60,217 bases of DNA, taken from the NCBI RefSeq assembly GCF_003346515.1, contig NZ_QQNA01000140.1, positions 1-60,217 of the forward strand, written 5' to 3'. Every line of letters starts with the position of its first letter. Within the stretch, counting starts at the first letter, position 1. The position numbers were made by a program, and so were the translations under genes. Below, piece after piece: positions 41,986 through 50,639 of the stretch. Below the pieces are notes generated by a model. The model did no database searches. It was not told the origin of the DNA and was given only the letters and a program-made list of their open reading frames with translations. Source of the DNA: Streptomyces corynorhini. GTDB lineage: Bacteria; Actinomycetota; Actinomycetes; Streptomycetales; Streptomycetaceae.

Positions 41986-44205
41986 ATGTCCAATCCAGCG
42001 ATGGCGGTGCTCGAAGCGGTCCTCGAGCGCATCACCTATGCCAACGAGGAGAACGGGTACACGGTCGCCCGGGTCGACACCGGCCGTGGCGGGGATCTCC
42101 TCACCGTGGTCGGCTCCCTGCTCGGCGCCCAGCCCGGCGAGTCGCTGCGCATGGAGGGGCGTTGGGCATCGCATCCCCAGTACGGCAAGCAGTTCACGGT
42201 GGAGAACTACACCACGGTCCTGCCCGCCACGATCCAGGGCATCCGCCGCTACCTCGGCTCGGGTCTCATCAAGGGGATCGGCCCGGTGATGGCCGACCGG
42301 ATCACCACACACTTCGGCGTCGACACCCTCGACATCATCGAGAACGAGCCGAAGCGGCTCGTGGAGGTGCCCGGTCTCGGCCCCAAGCGGACCAAGATGA
42401 TCGGGGCCGCCTGGGAAGAGCAGAAGGCCATCAAGGAAGTGATGATCTTCCTTCAGGGGGTCGGTGTCTCCACCTCCATCGCGGTGCGCATCTACAAGAA
42501 GTACGGGGACGGCTCGATCTCCGTGGTCAAGGGCGAGCCGTACCGGCTGGCGGCCGACGTCTGGGGCATCGGATTCCTCACCGCCGACCGGATCGCCCAG
42601 GCCGTCGGCATTCCGCACGACAGTCCGGAGCGGGTCAAGGCGGGCCTTCAGTACGCGCTGTCGCAATCCACCGACCAGGGACACTGCTACCTGCCCGAGG
42701 AGCAGCTCATCTCGGACGCGGTCAAGCTGCTCCAGGTGGACATGGGCCTGGTCATCGAGTGCCTCGCCGAGCTGGCGGCCGAGGACGAGGGGGTCGTCAA
42801 GGAGAGGGTTCCAGGGCCGGACGGGGTGGAGCAGGTCACGGCCGTCTACCTGGTTCCGTTCCACCGGGCCGAGCTGTCCCTCTCCGCCCAGGTGCTGCGG
42901 CTGCTGCGCACCGGCGAGGACCGGATGCCGGCCTTCCGGGACGTGGCCTGGGACAAGGCGCTGAGCTGGCTGGCGGGGCGTACGGGGGCCGAGCTGGCCC
43001 CCGAGCAGCAGGAGGCGGTCCGGCTCGCGCTCACCGAGAAGGTCGCCGTGCTGACCGGCGGACCCGGCTGCGGGAAGTCCTTCACGGTCCGTTCGATCGT
43101 CGAGCTGGCGCGGGCCAAGAAGGCCAAGGTCGTCCTGGCGGCTCCCACCGGGCGGGCGGCCAAGCGGTTGGCCGAGCTGACCGGAGCGGAGGCGTCCACC
43201 GTCCACCGGCTGCTGGAGCTGCGGCCGGGCGGAGACGCCGCGTACGACAGGGACCGCCCGCTGGACGCCGACCTGGTGGTGGTCGACGAGGCGTCGATGC
43301 TGGATCTGCTGCTGGCCAACAAGCTGATCAAGGCGGTGGCGCCGGGCGCGCATCTGCTGCTCGTCGGGGACGTGGACCAGCTTCCCTCGGTCGGGGCGGG
43401 CGAGGTGCTGCGCGATCTGCTCGCCGAGGGCGGTCCGGTGCCCAGGGTCAGACTCACCCGGATCTTCCGGCAGGCACAGCAGTCCGGGGTGGTGACCAAC
43501 GCGCACCGCATCAACTCCGGGGTCCAGCCCCTCACCGAGGGACTCCCGGACTTCTTCCTGTTCGTGGAGGACGAGACGGAGGACGCCGGGCGGGTCACGG
43601 TCGATGTCGCGGCGCGGCGGATTCCCGCCAAGTTCGGGCTGGACCCGCGCCGCGACGTCCAGGTCCTGGCGCCGATGCACCGGGGCCCGGCCGGTGCGGG
43701 CACGCTCAACGGGCTGCTCCAGCAGGCCATCACTCCGGGCAGGCCCGACCTCCCCGAGAAGCGCCTGGGCGGCAGGGTCTTCCGCATCGGTGACAAAGTG
43801 ACCCAGATCCGTAACAACTATGAGAAAGGGGAGAACGGCGTCTTCAACGGCACGGTCGGCGTCGTCACCGCGCTCAACGCCGACGACCAGCGGCTGACGG
43901 TGCTGACGGACGAGGACGAGGAGGTGCCGTACGACTTCGACGAGCTGGACGAGTTGGCGCACGCGTACGCCGTGACCATTCACCGCTCCCAGGGCAGTGA
44001 GTACCCGGCCGTGGTCATCCCGGTCACCACCGGTGCCTGGATGATGCTCCAGCGCAATCTGCTCTACACGGCGGTGACCCGCGCCAAGAAGCTCGTTGTC
44101 CTGGTCGGCTCCAGAAAGGCCATAGGGCAGGCGGTACGTACCGTTTCGGCGGGTAGGCGCTGCACCGCGCTCGACCACAGGCTCAGGGGACTTTCGGCAC
44201 CGTGA
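41986..44205 (+). CDS. recD2: RecD-like ATP-dependent DNA helicase (RecD2 type)
   Basis: A 739-residue SF1B 5'-3' DNA helicase. N-terminal OB/HhH part (IKGIGPVMADRITTHFGVDT, then VEVPGLGPKRTKMI and VWGIGFLTADRIAQAVGI are helix-hairpin-helix type), then the motor: Walker A GGPGCGKSF near residue 360, VVVDEASMLD near 431, GDVDQLPSVGAGEVLRDLL, and C-terminal AYAVTIHRSQGSEYPAVVIP with LLYTAVTRAKKLVVLVG. No RecB or RecC genes are near, as expected for RecD2. ATG 41986 lies just after a TAGCGT -10 element, suggesting a leaderless mRNA. Adjacent to citrate synthase, probably a core arrangement. Confidence 0.92.
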   Translation: MSNPAMAVLEAVLERITYANEENGYTVARVDTGRGGDLLTVVGSLLGAQPGESLRMEGRWASHPQYGKQFTVENYTTVLPATIQGIRRYLGSGLIKGIGPVMADRITTHFGVDTLDIIENEPKRLVEVPGLGPKRTKMIGAAWEEQKAIKEVMIFLQGVGVSTSIAVRIYKKYGDGSISVVKGEPYRLAADVWGIGFLTADRIAQAVGIPHDSPERVKAGLQYALSQSTDQGHCYLPEEQLISDAVKLLQVDMGLVIECLAELAAEDEGVVKERVPGPDGVEQVTAVYLVPFHRAELSLSAQVLRLLRTGEDRMPAFRDVAWDKALSWLAGRTGAELAPEQQEAVRLALTEKVAVLTGGPGCGKSFTVRSIVELARAKKAKVVLAAPTGRAAKRLAELTGAEASTVHRLLELRPGGDAAYDRDRPLDADLVVVDEASMLDLLLANKLIKAVAPGAHLLLVGDVDQLPSVGAGEVLRDLLAEGGPVPRVRLTRIFRQAQQSGVVTNAHRINSGVQPLTEGLPDFFLFVEDETEDAGRVTVDVAARRIPAKFGLDPRRDVQVLAPMHRGPAGAGTLNGLLQQAITPGRPDLPEKRLGGRVFRIGDKVTQIRNNYEKGENGVFNGTVGVVTALNADDQRLTVLTDEDEEVPYDFDELDELAHAYAVTIHRSQGSEYPAVVIPVTTGAWMMLQRNLLYTAVTRAKKLVVLVGSRKAIGQAVRTVSAGRRCTALDHRLRGLSAP

Positions 44206-44243
44206 CTTCCCACAACTGGGGCGAACGGGGCAGGATGAGCTGG

Positions 44244-44266
44244 TTGGCGGCACTGAGTGCCGCCAA
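44244..44266. terminator. 23-bp perfect palindrome after the RecD-like gene
   Basis: The arm TTGGCGGCACT (44244-44254) is repeated exactly inverted after a central G. As RNA it forms a 9-bp stem with a 5-base loop 39 bases after the helicase stop, followed by AAAA on the sense strand. It may be a terminator, or a protein site upstream of citrate synthase together with GAGTGCACTC (44287-44296). Confidence 0.6.
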
Positions 44267-44371
44267 AAGGCCTAATGGCCGACCCCGAGTGCACTCTCCT
44301 GAGCCAAATGGGGGATGGTAGAGACAGTCAGGGCACCTCGAAGAAGAGGCACTACGTCGGTGAGGGATGAC

Positions 44372-45670
44372 GTGAGCGAGAAACGCGACAACGCGGTAGT
44401 ACTGCGGTACGGCGACGGCGAGTACACCTATCCGGTGATCGACAGCACCGTCGGCGATACGGGCTTCGACATCGGGAAGCTCCGTTCTCAGACCGGTCTG
44501 GTGACTCTGGACAGCGGCTACGGCAATACCGCCGCCTACAAGTCCGCGATCACCTATCTCGACGGCGAACAGGGCATCCTGCGCTACCGCGGTTATCCGA
44601 TCGAGCAGCTGGCGGAGTCCTCCAGCTTCGTCGAGGTGGCGTATCTGCTGATCAACGGCGAGCTGCCGACGGTCGACGAACTGGCCACCTTCAAGAACGA
44701 GATCACCCAGCACACGCTGCTGCACGAGGACGTCAAGCGGTTCTACGACGGCTTCCCGCGCGACGCCCACCCGATGGCGATGCTGTCCTCCGTGGTCAGC
44801 GCGCTCTCGACGTTCTACCAGGACAGCCACAACCCGTTCGACGAGAAGCAGCGTCATCTCTCCACGATCCGGCTGCTCGCCAAGCTGCCGACCATCGCGG
44901 CGTTCGCGTACAAGAAGTCGATCGGTCACCCCTTCGTCTACCCGCGCAACGACCTCGGGTACGTCGAGAACTTCCTGCGCATGACCTTCTCGGTCCCCGC
45001 GCAGGAGTACGAGCCGGACCCCGTCGTGGTCTCCGCGCTCGACAAGCTGCTCATCCTGCACGCGGACCACGAGCAGAACTGTTCGACCTCCACCGTGCGG
45101 CTGGTCGGCTCGTCGCAGGCGAACATGTTCGCCTCGATCTCCGCCGGCATCAGCGCCCTGTGGGGCCCGCTGCACGGTGGCGCCAACCAGTCGGTGCTGG
45201 AGATGCTGGAAGGCATCCAGGCGTCCGGCGGCGATGTCGACACCTTCATCCGCAAGGTGAAGAACAAGGAAGACGGCGTGAAGCTCATGGGCTTCGGGCA
45301 CCGCGTCTACAAGAACTTCGACCCCCGGGCGAAGATCATCAAGGCGGCGGCGCACGATGTCCTCTCGGCGCTCGGCAAGTCCGACGAGCTGCTCGACATC
45401 GCGCTCAAGCTCGAGGAGCACGCGCTGGCCGACGACTACTTCGTCGAGCGCAAGCTCTACCCGAACGTGGACTTCTACACCGGTCTGATCTACCGGGCCA
45501 TGGGCTTCCCGACCGAGATGTTCACCGTGCTGTTCGCGCTCGGCCGGCTGCCCGGCTGGATCGCCCAGTGGCACGAGATGATCAAGGAGCCCGGCTCCCG
45601 TATCGGCCGCCCGCGCCAGATCTACACCGGCGAGGTCCTGCGCGACTTCGTTCCGGTCGAAGGCCGCTGA
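44372..45670 (+). CDS. gltA: citrate synthase
   Basis: A 432-residue citrate synthase that condenses acetyl-CoA and oxaloacetate at the entry of the TCA cycle. Catalytic residues: His near 267 in GPLHGGANQSV, His near 309 in MGFGHRVYKNFDPRA, and Asp near 366 in NVDFYTG. Length and N-terminal domain (VLRYGDGEYTYPVIDSTVGD) fit the Gram-negative-like type II enzyme; Streptomyces calls it citA. GTG 44372 is six bases after GAGGG; upstream GTGs are possible alternatives. A terminator hairpin follows at 45698-45747. Confidence 0.95.
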   Translation: MSEKRDNAVVLRYGDGEYTYPVIDSTVGDTGFDIGKLRSQTGLVTLDSGYGNTAAYKSAITYLDGEQGILRYRGYPIEQLAESSSFVEVAYLLINGELPTVDELATFKNEITQHTLLHEDVKRFYDGFPRDAHPMAMLSSVVSALSTFYQDSHNPFDEKQRHLSTIRLLAKLPTIAAFAYKKSIGHPFVYPRNDLGYVENFLRMTFSVPAQEYEPDPVVVSALDKLLILHADHEQNCSTSTVRLVGSSQANMFASISAGISALWGPLHGGANQSVLEMLEGIQASGGDVDTFIRKVKNKEDGVKLMGFGHRVYKNFDPRAKIIKAAAHDVLSALGKSDELLDIALKLEEHALADDYFVERKLYPNVDFYTGLIYRAMGFPTEMFTVLFALGRLPGWIAQWHEMIKEPGSRIGRPRQIYTGEVLRDFVPVEGR

Positions 45671-45697
45671 CGCCGGAGTCCGGAGCGACGAAGGCGA

Positions 45698-45747
45698 AAA
45701 GCGCCCCGCCCACCGATCCCCCCACGGGTCGGCGAGCGGGGCGCTTT
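45698..45747 (+). terminator. terminator of citrate synthase
   Basis: AAAGCGCCCCGC (45698-45709) pairs perfectly with GCGGGGCGCTTT (45736-45747), 27 bases after the stop; the arm ends in a T run. The loop can pair further. Confidence 0.85.
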
Positions 45748-45891
45748 CCATATCCCCGGAGCGGATTCCCCCCACGGGATCCGGGCCGGGCGTCTGCCGT
45801 AACCAGAACGGCTACTCGCGGTCGGACCGGGGTACGTACGGGAGGGCCGCTCAAAGCTCCCCGTGCACGTGCCCCGGCCAATCGCTTGCCT

Positions 45892-45946
45892 GGGATGTCC
45901 CCCAAGACATCCCCAGCGATCCCGTCGAACGTCCCCCAAGACGTTC
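45892..45946. repeat. two hairpins with identical CCCCAA loops and different stems
   Basis: Hairpin 1: GGGATGTC (45892-45899), loop CCCCAA, GACATCCC (45906-45913). Hairpin 2: GAACGTC (45927-45933), loop CCCCAA, GACGTTC (45940-45946). They are 34 bp apart. The stems differ at several bases but remain fully paired, which points to a selected structure, RNA or DNA. They lie in the 452-bp gap between citrate synthase and the copper chaperone, beyond the terminator. Confidence 0.6.
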
Positions 45947-45959
45947 TTCCGGCATCGTC

Positions 45960-46060
45960 CTCTTAGACACGCGAGATGGCCTAATGGTTACCCCACAATC
46001 TATGTGATCTAGATCTCTTTGTGAAGGACTTGTGGGTCATGTGGAGGAACGAAGGTGGGG
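45960..46060. promoter_or_regulatory. AT-richer stretch with nested inverted repeats
   Basis: Within the 45671-46122 gap, CCCACAA (45992-45998) and TTGTGGG (46030-46036) are inverted, and the palindrome GATCTAGATC (46006-46015) lies between them. The base composition is clearly less GC-rich than around it. It may contain a promoter or a small RNA with the twin hairpins; no gene is seen. Confidence 0.35.
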
Positions 46061-46122
46061 TGGGGTGGTAACCAGGCAAACGCAGGGCTGGGCCGGGTTG
46101 GGCCTGGGATTGCCTGGTCGAA

Positions 46123-46407
46123 TCAAGATTGGCTCGCCAGCTCGTATCCCGCCTCGTCGACGGCGGCGCGTACGGCCGTCTCGTCCAGGGGGGACCGGGA
46201 GGTGACGGTCACGTCGCCGGTCGCGGCCGACGCCCGGACGGAGGTGACGCCCTCGATGCCGGAGATCTCGCTGGTGACGGCGGTTTCGCAGTGTCCGCAC
46301 GTCATGCCGGTGACCTGGTAGACGGTGGTGATCCCCTCCGTGCCGTCGGGCGTGGAGGGGCGGGAGTCGGTGGCCTCGGTGGACTGGCTCTTCGTCTCGG
46401 CGGTCAT
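46123..46407 (-). CDS. copZ: copper chaperone, heavy-metal-associated domain
   Basis: A 94-residue HMA-domain protein with the copper motif MTCGHC (Cys37, Cys40) and the ferredoxin-like fold pattern (TTVYQVTGMTCGHCETAV, GVTSVRASAATGDVTV, VRAAVDEAGYELA). It delivers Cu(I) to a P-type ATPase, which is not present in the window. The first 25 residues are a Ser/Thr-rich extension. A CsoR-type palindrome lies about 100 bp upstream, so it should be induced by copper. Confidence 0.9.
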   Translation of the reverse strand: MTAETKSQSTEATDSRPSTPDGTEGITTVYQVTGMTCGHCETAVTSEISGIEGVTSVRASAATGDVTVTSRSPLDETAVRAAVDEAGYELASQS

Positions 46408-46502
46408 GGCGTTCTCCTTGTCGGGGATTTGGCGCGATCGACGCGCTTTCCATGGTTCGCCGGGGGTGCGTGGGGCGCATTCCGCCGGCGCATCCTCGAC
46501 TG

Positions 46503-46517
46503 TACCCCTAGGGGGTA
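46503..46517 (-). promoter_or_regulatory. CsoR-type copper operator
   Basis: TACCCCTAGGGGGTA is close to the G/C-tract palindrome (TACCCC...GGGGTA) bound by the Cu(I) sensor CsoR. It is 96-110 bp upstream of the copper-chaperone start codon and between that gene and the end of the TetR gene. Confidence 0.75.
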
Positions 46518-46549
46518 TGGAGTGAATCCTGGGAGTCCATGCCCCGGCC

Positions 46550-47191
46550 TCAGGCGGATCCGATGATCGGGTCGAGGTAGCGGTGGAGGACGGTCTTCAG
46601 CTCGGCGCTGTACGTGTCCCGCTCCTCGGGTGCGGCGGCGAGGGTCAGGTCCAGGCCGCCCTTGAAGATGGAGAAGGTCATCCGCACGATCCGCTTGATG
46701 TCGGCCTCCTCCGCGTCGGGAAGGCGGCCGCGGAGGATCTCCTCGACCCGGGCGAGCGCGGAGGTGTGGAGGTTCTCGTGCTCCAGCGTGACCTTGCCGG
46801 GGACGTCGGTGCACTGCATCAGGACGCCGAAGGCCGGGTTCTCGAAGTTGAACTGGATCAGCGGGTCGAGGACGGCGTCCAGCAGCTCGGCCAGGGGCAG
46901 TTCGAGATGGGCCTGTGTGAGCGCTTCGCCGTAGGTGGTGTGCCAGCGGGCCAGGAGGTGGTCGCCCAACTCGATGGCGATGGCCTCCTTGTTCGGGAAG
47001 AACTGGTAGAGGGTGCCGGGGGAGACGCCCGCCTCCCGGGCGATGGAGCTGGTGCTCGCCGCCGTGTAGCCGGAGGTGCAGAAGACGCGGGCGGCGGCTT
47101 CCAGGAGTTGGGCGATCCGGCGCTCGCCGCGTGCCTGGCGGCGGCGTGGTCTGACCGTCGATGTGCCGCCGCCGCTCTTCTCCTCCGGCAT
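46550..47191 (-). CDS. TetR-family repressor of the MMPL exporter
   Basis: A 213-residue TetR protein: HTH (RIAQLLEAAARVFCTSGYTA then EAGVSPGTLYQFFPNKEAI), then the ligand domain (FGVLMQCTDVPGKVTLEHEN). ATG 47191 follows GGGGACCGAC; a TTG at 47224 would add eleven residues but lies at the edge of the operator. Divergent from the MMPL gene, with a large dyad between them, so it most likely represses itself and the exporter until an exported compound is bound. Confidence 0.88.
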   Translation of the reverse strand: MPEEKSGGGTSTVRPRRRQARGERRIAQLLEAAARVFCTSGYTAASTSSIAREAGVSPGTLYQFFPNKEAIAIELGDHLLARWHTTYGEALTQAHLELPLAELLDAVLDPLIQFNFENPAFGVLMQCTDVPGKVTLEHENLHTSALARVEEILRGRLPDAEEADIKRIVRMTFSIFKGGLDLTLAAAPEERDTYSAELKTVLHRYLDPIIGSA

Positions 47192-47224
47192 GTCGGTCCC
47201 CGGCTTTCCTGGATCGGTTGACAA

Positions 47225-47271
47225 ACACGAGGGGTCGCTCGCATTCTAGTTATGCGAGCGGTCGCTCGTGT
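47225..47271. promoter_or_regulatory. 47-bp dyad, operator of the TetR/MMPL pair
   Basis: Left arm ACACGAGGGGTCGCTCGCA (47225-47243) and right arm TGCGAGCGGTCGCTCGTGT (47253-47271) are inverted with 16 of 19 positions matching, centre at 47248. The right arm also contains GAGCGGTCGCTC, a near-palindrome of its own, so two TetR dimers may bind. Confidence 0.75.
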
Positions 47272-47332
47272 TTTCAATTCTATGACAATGGCCGACCCGT
47301 GCAACGGGTCACGGTGAAGGGGACACCGCACG

Positions 47333-49627
47333 ATGTCCGAAGTCAACACGGGATCGCGTCTGGGGGGCTGGACCCGGTTCGTCACCGCGCGCCCGAGGTT
47401 GTCCCTGCTGCTCACCCTGGTCATCACGGCACTCGCCGTGTTCGCGGGAAGCGGCGTCGCCGATCGTATGGGCAGCGGTGGCTGGGCGGCCCCGGACGCC
47501 GAGTCGACCTACGCGACCAAGGCGCTGGAACGCGAGTTCCCCGCCTCCCAGCCCAATCTGCTGCTCCTGGTCGACAGCGGAAGCCGCGGTGTCGACGACC
47601 CCGCCGTGGCCGCGGCGGCGGGGCGGCTCACCGAGCGGCTCGCGGCGGAGAAGGGGATCACCGGAGTCGGGTCCTACTGGCAGACCAAGGCTCCCGCGCT
47701 GCGCGCCGAGGACGGGCGGGAGGCACTGATCGCGGCGAGGATCCAGGGGGACGAGAAGAGCGCGGCGGCGGTCCTGGACCGGATAGCCCCCGACTACCGC
47801 GGAACGCAGGGAGTCCTGAAGGTCGCGGTCGGCGGGCCCATCGCCGTCCAGCACGAGATGCAGGAGACCATCCAGGAGGACCTCCTGCGGGCCGAGATGA
47901 TCGCCCTCCCGGTCACGCTGGTACTGCTGGTGATGGTCTTCGGCAGCGCGATCGCCGCCCTGCTGCCCCTGGGCGTCGGCATCGTCGCCATCCTGGGGAC
48001 GAACGCGGTGCTGCGCGGGCTCACCGAGATCACCGATGTCTCGATCTTCGCGCAGAACCTCACCACGGCCCTCGGGCTCGGACTGGCCATCGACTACGCC
48101 CTGTTCATCGTGCGCAGATTCCGCGAGGAGCTGGCCGGGGGCGCGGAGGTGCGGGACGCCCTGGGGATCACACTGCGCACCGCCGGCCGCACGGTGCTGT
48201 TCTCGGCGCTGACCGTGGCGGTCTCCCTGGCCGCCATGATGGTCTTCCCCCAGTACTTCCTGCGCTCCTTCGCCTACGCGGGGATAGCCGTGGTCCTGCT
48301 GGCCGCGGCCGCCGCGCTGATTCTGCTGCCGGCCGCACTGATGCTGCTGGGCCACCGGGTCAACGCCCTGGACCTGCGGCGGCTGCTGCGCCGGGGCCGG
48401 CGTACGGCGGAGTCGACGGAGCGGGCCGCCGCCGAGGAAGGAGCCGGCTGGGGGCGTGTGGCGAAGCTCGTGATGCGCAGGGCGCCGTTCTTCGCCCTCG
48501 GTACGACCGCCGTCCTCGTCCTGCTGGGACTGCCCTTCCTCGGGGCCGAATTCGGCACCGCCGACTACCGGCAGCTTCCCGCGAGCGCCAACTCCCGGAT
48601 GGTTCAGGAAGAGATCAGGGACGGCTTCCCCGGCAACCCCGGCGGCGGACTCGAAGTGTTCACGGAGGGCTCGGCCACCGCTGCCCAATACGCCGACTAC
48701 CGCACCCGGATAGCGGCCCTGCCCGACGTACTGCGCGTCGACGGGCCCGTCACCTCCGGCGCGCACGGATATTTCACGGTGCTGCCGAAGGGGGAGGCGG
48801 TCAGCCAGGACACCCAGCAGCTCGTCAAGGACATCCGCGCGGAGCCCGCGCCCTTCGACACCTCGGTCACGGGCACCGCCGCCATGCTGGTCGACTCCCA
48901 GCGAGCCATCGCCGACCGGCTGCCGTGGGCGCTGGGCATCATCGTGGTGGTCACCCTCGTGCTGGTCTTCCTGCTCACCGGCAGCGTGCTGATACCGATC
49001 CAGGCGGTCGTCCTCAACGCGCTGAGCCTCACGGCCATGTTCGGCGCCATGGTGTGGGTCTTCCAGGAGGGCCATCTCTCCGGACCGCTCGGATTCACGT
49101 CCACCGGAGACATAGAGACGACCGTGCCGGTCGTGATGTTCTGTGTCGCCTTCGGGCTCTCCATGGACTACGGGGTCTTCCTGCTCTCCCGGATCAAGGA
49201 GGAGTACGACCGGAGCGGTGACCAGGAAGGCGCGGTGGTCTTCGGCGTCAGCCGGACCGGCGGACTGATCACGGCCGCGGCGGTCATCCTCGCCGTCGTC
49301 ATGGTGGCGATAGGCACCTCACGGGTGACCAACACCAAGATGCTGGGCCTCGGCCTCGCCCTGGCGGTCCTCATGGACGCGATGGTGGTGCGCAGTCTGC
49401 TGGTCCCCTCCGTCATGAAGCTGACAGGGAAGGCGACCTGGTGGGCGCCGGGGCCGCTGCGCCGCTTCCACGACCGGTTCGGCCTGAGCGAGAGCGGCGG
49501 CCCGGCGCCCGCGCCCGAAGCGCCCCGGGACCCTCCGGTCGGCGAACCGGACCGGGACGCGGACTCCGACCGGAACGTGGACTCCGACCGGGACGCGGAC
49601 CCCGACCGGGACCGGGCGCGGGTCTGA
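47333..49627 (+). CDS. MMPL-family RND exporter
   Basis: A 764-residue membrane transporter with about twelve helices and two large extracellular loops. It begins MSEVNTGSRLGGWTRFVTAR; conserved transmembrane motifs with charged residues include GLAIDYALFIVRRFREEL and FGLSMDYGVFLLSRIKEEYD. Such pumps export lipids, pigments or antibiotics. The final 40 residues are a run of Asp/Arg repeats (DRDADSDRNVDSDRDADPD) at the cytoplasmic end. ATG 47333 has AAGGGGAC upstream. Controlled by the divergent TetR protein. Confidence 0.92.
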   Translation: MSEVNTGSRLGGWTRFVTARPRLSLLLTLVITALAVFAGSGVADRMGSGGWAAPDAESTYATKALEREFPASQPNLLLLVDSGSRGVDDPAVAAAAGRLTERLAAEKGITGVGSYWQTKAPALRAEDGREALIAARIQGDEKSAAAVLDRIAPDYRGTQGVLKVAVGGPIAVQHEMQETIQEDLLRAEMIALPVTLVLLVMVFGSAIAALLPLGVGIVAILGTNAVLRGLTEITDVSIFAQNLTTALGLGLAIDYALFIVRRFREELAGGAEVRDALGITLRTAGRTVLFSALTVAVSLAAMMVFPQYFLRSFAYAGIAVVLLAAAAALILLPAALMLLGHRVNALDLRRLLRRGRRTAESTERAAAEEGAGWGRVAKLVMRRAPFFALGTTAVLVLLGLPFLGAEFGTADYRQLPASANSRMVQEEIRDGFPGNPGGGLEVFTEGSATAAQYADYRTRIAALPDVLRVDGPVTSGAHGYFTVLPKGEAVSQDTQQLVKDIRAEPAPFDTSVTGTAAMLVDSQRAIADRLPWALGIIVVVTLVLVFLLTGSVLIPIQAVVLNALSLTAMFGAMVWVFQEGHLSGPLGFTSTGDIETTVPVVMFCVAFGLSMDYGVFLLSRIKEEYDRSGDQEGAVVFGVSRTGGLITAAAVILAVVMVAIGTSRVTNTKMLGLGLALAVLMDAMVVRSLLVPSVMKLTGKATWWAPGPLRRFHDRFGLSESGGPAPAPEAPRDPPVGEPDRDADSDRNVDSDRDADPDRDRARV

Positions 49628-49696
49628 CGACGGAGGACAGGGGCAGGGCCAGGGGGCGCTGACGACGTCGGCCGGCGCGGGGGCCGCTCTGCGGGC

Positions 49697-50608
49697 CTAC
49701 GCGCCGCAGCCGCGCAGGAAGCGGCGGGTGCGGGTGGCGATGGGCAGCGGCTTGTCGGGCGGGCACGGGTACATGTCCTGCTCGACGATGGCGAACAGAT
49801 CCACGCCGAGCCGCTGCGCCGCCGCCAGGACCGGCTCCAGCGCGGGAACGCCGGACGGCGGCTCGCACATCACGCCACGGCCGACGGCCGGTCCGAACGG
49901 CACCCCGTTCGCCACGACACCCGCCAGGATCTCCGGGTCCACCTGCTTGAGATGGAGGTAGCCGATCCGCTCACCGTACGTCTCGATCAGCTTGACGCTG
50001 TCGCCGCCGCAGTACGCGTAGTGCCCGGTGTCCAGACAGAGCGAGACCAGCTCGGGATCGGTCGCGTCGAGGAAACGGCTGACGTTCTCCTCGCTGTCGA
50101 TATGGGTGTCGGCATGCGGGTGGACGACGACGCTCAGCCCGTACCGGTCCCGTACCTCGCGGCCGAGGCGCTCGGTCTGGGCCGTCAGGTCACGCCACTG
50201 ACCGGCGGTGAGCGTGCGGTCCTCCAGGACCTCGCCGCTCTTGTCGTCCCGCCAGAAGGACGGGATCACCACCAGATGCTCCGCGCCCATCGCCCGGGTG
50301 AGCGCGGCGATGTCCGCGACATGGTCCCAGGTCTTCTCCCAGACGGCGGGGCCGTGGTGCAGCCCGGTGAAGACCGTCCCGGCGGAGACCTTGAGCCCGC
50401 GCCGGGCGGTCTCCTCGCCCAGCCGCCCGGGATCGGAGGGGAGATAGCCGTAGGGCCCCAGCTCGATCCACTCGTACCCGGCCGCGGCGACCTCGTCGAG
50501 GAAGCGGTGCCAGGGGACCTGCTGGGGATCGTCGGGAAACCACACACCCCAGGAGTCGGGGGCCGACCCGACCCGGATACGGCTCAACGTGGGCACGGAG
50601 GAGGTCAT
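49697..50608 (-). CDS. IolE/IolI-like sugar isomerase or inosose dehydratase
   Basis: A 303-residue xylose-isomerase-like TIM barrel, divergent from the inositol catabolic operon. Typical parts: GSAPDSWGVWFPDDPQQVPW, ELGPYGYLPSD, VVVHPHADTHIDSEE, LCLDTGHYAYCGGD, YLHLKQVDPE and AIVEQDMYP, holding the metal Glu/Asp/His set. In this context it would be inosose dehydratase (IolE) or inosose isomerase (IolI); I cannot decide between them. It shares a 40-bp dyad with iolC. Confidence 0.82.
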   Translation of the reverse strand: MTSSVPTLSRIRVGSAPDSWGVWFPDDPQQVPWHRFLDEVAAAGYEWIELGPYGYLPSDPGRLGEETARRGLKVSAGTVFTGLHHGPAVWEKTWDHVADIAALTRAMGAEHLVVIPSFWRDDKSGEVLEDRTLTAGQWRDLTAQTERLGREVRDRYGLSVVVHPHADTHIDSEENVSRFLDATDPELVSLCLDTGHYAYCGGDSVKLIETYGERIGYLHLKQVDPEILAGVVANGVPFGPAVGRGVMCEPPSGVPALEPVLAAAQRLGVDLFAIVEQDMYPCPPDKPLPIATRTRRFLRGCGA

Positions 50609-50639
50609 ACCGGTCAGCTTTCCGGCCGTCAGGAAACAG

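Noticed and set aside
44269..45987. GGCCTAATGG occurring on both sides of citrate synthase
   Set aside because: Only ten identical bases in direct orientation with different surroundings; too short to call an attachment or duplication.
45965..46040. tRNA-like sequence (gatggcctaatggttacc) downstream of citrate synthase
   Set aside because: The D-loop-like look is superficial; no acceptor stem, anticodon arm or TTCGA-type T-loop could be aligned.
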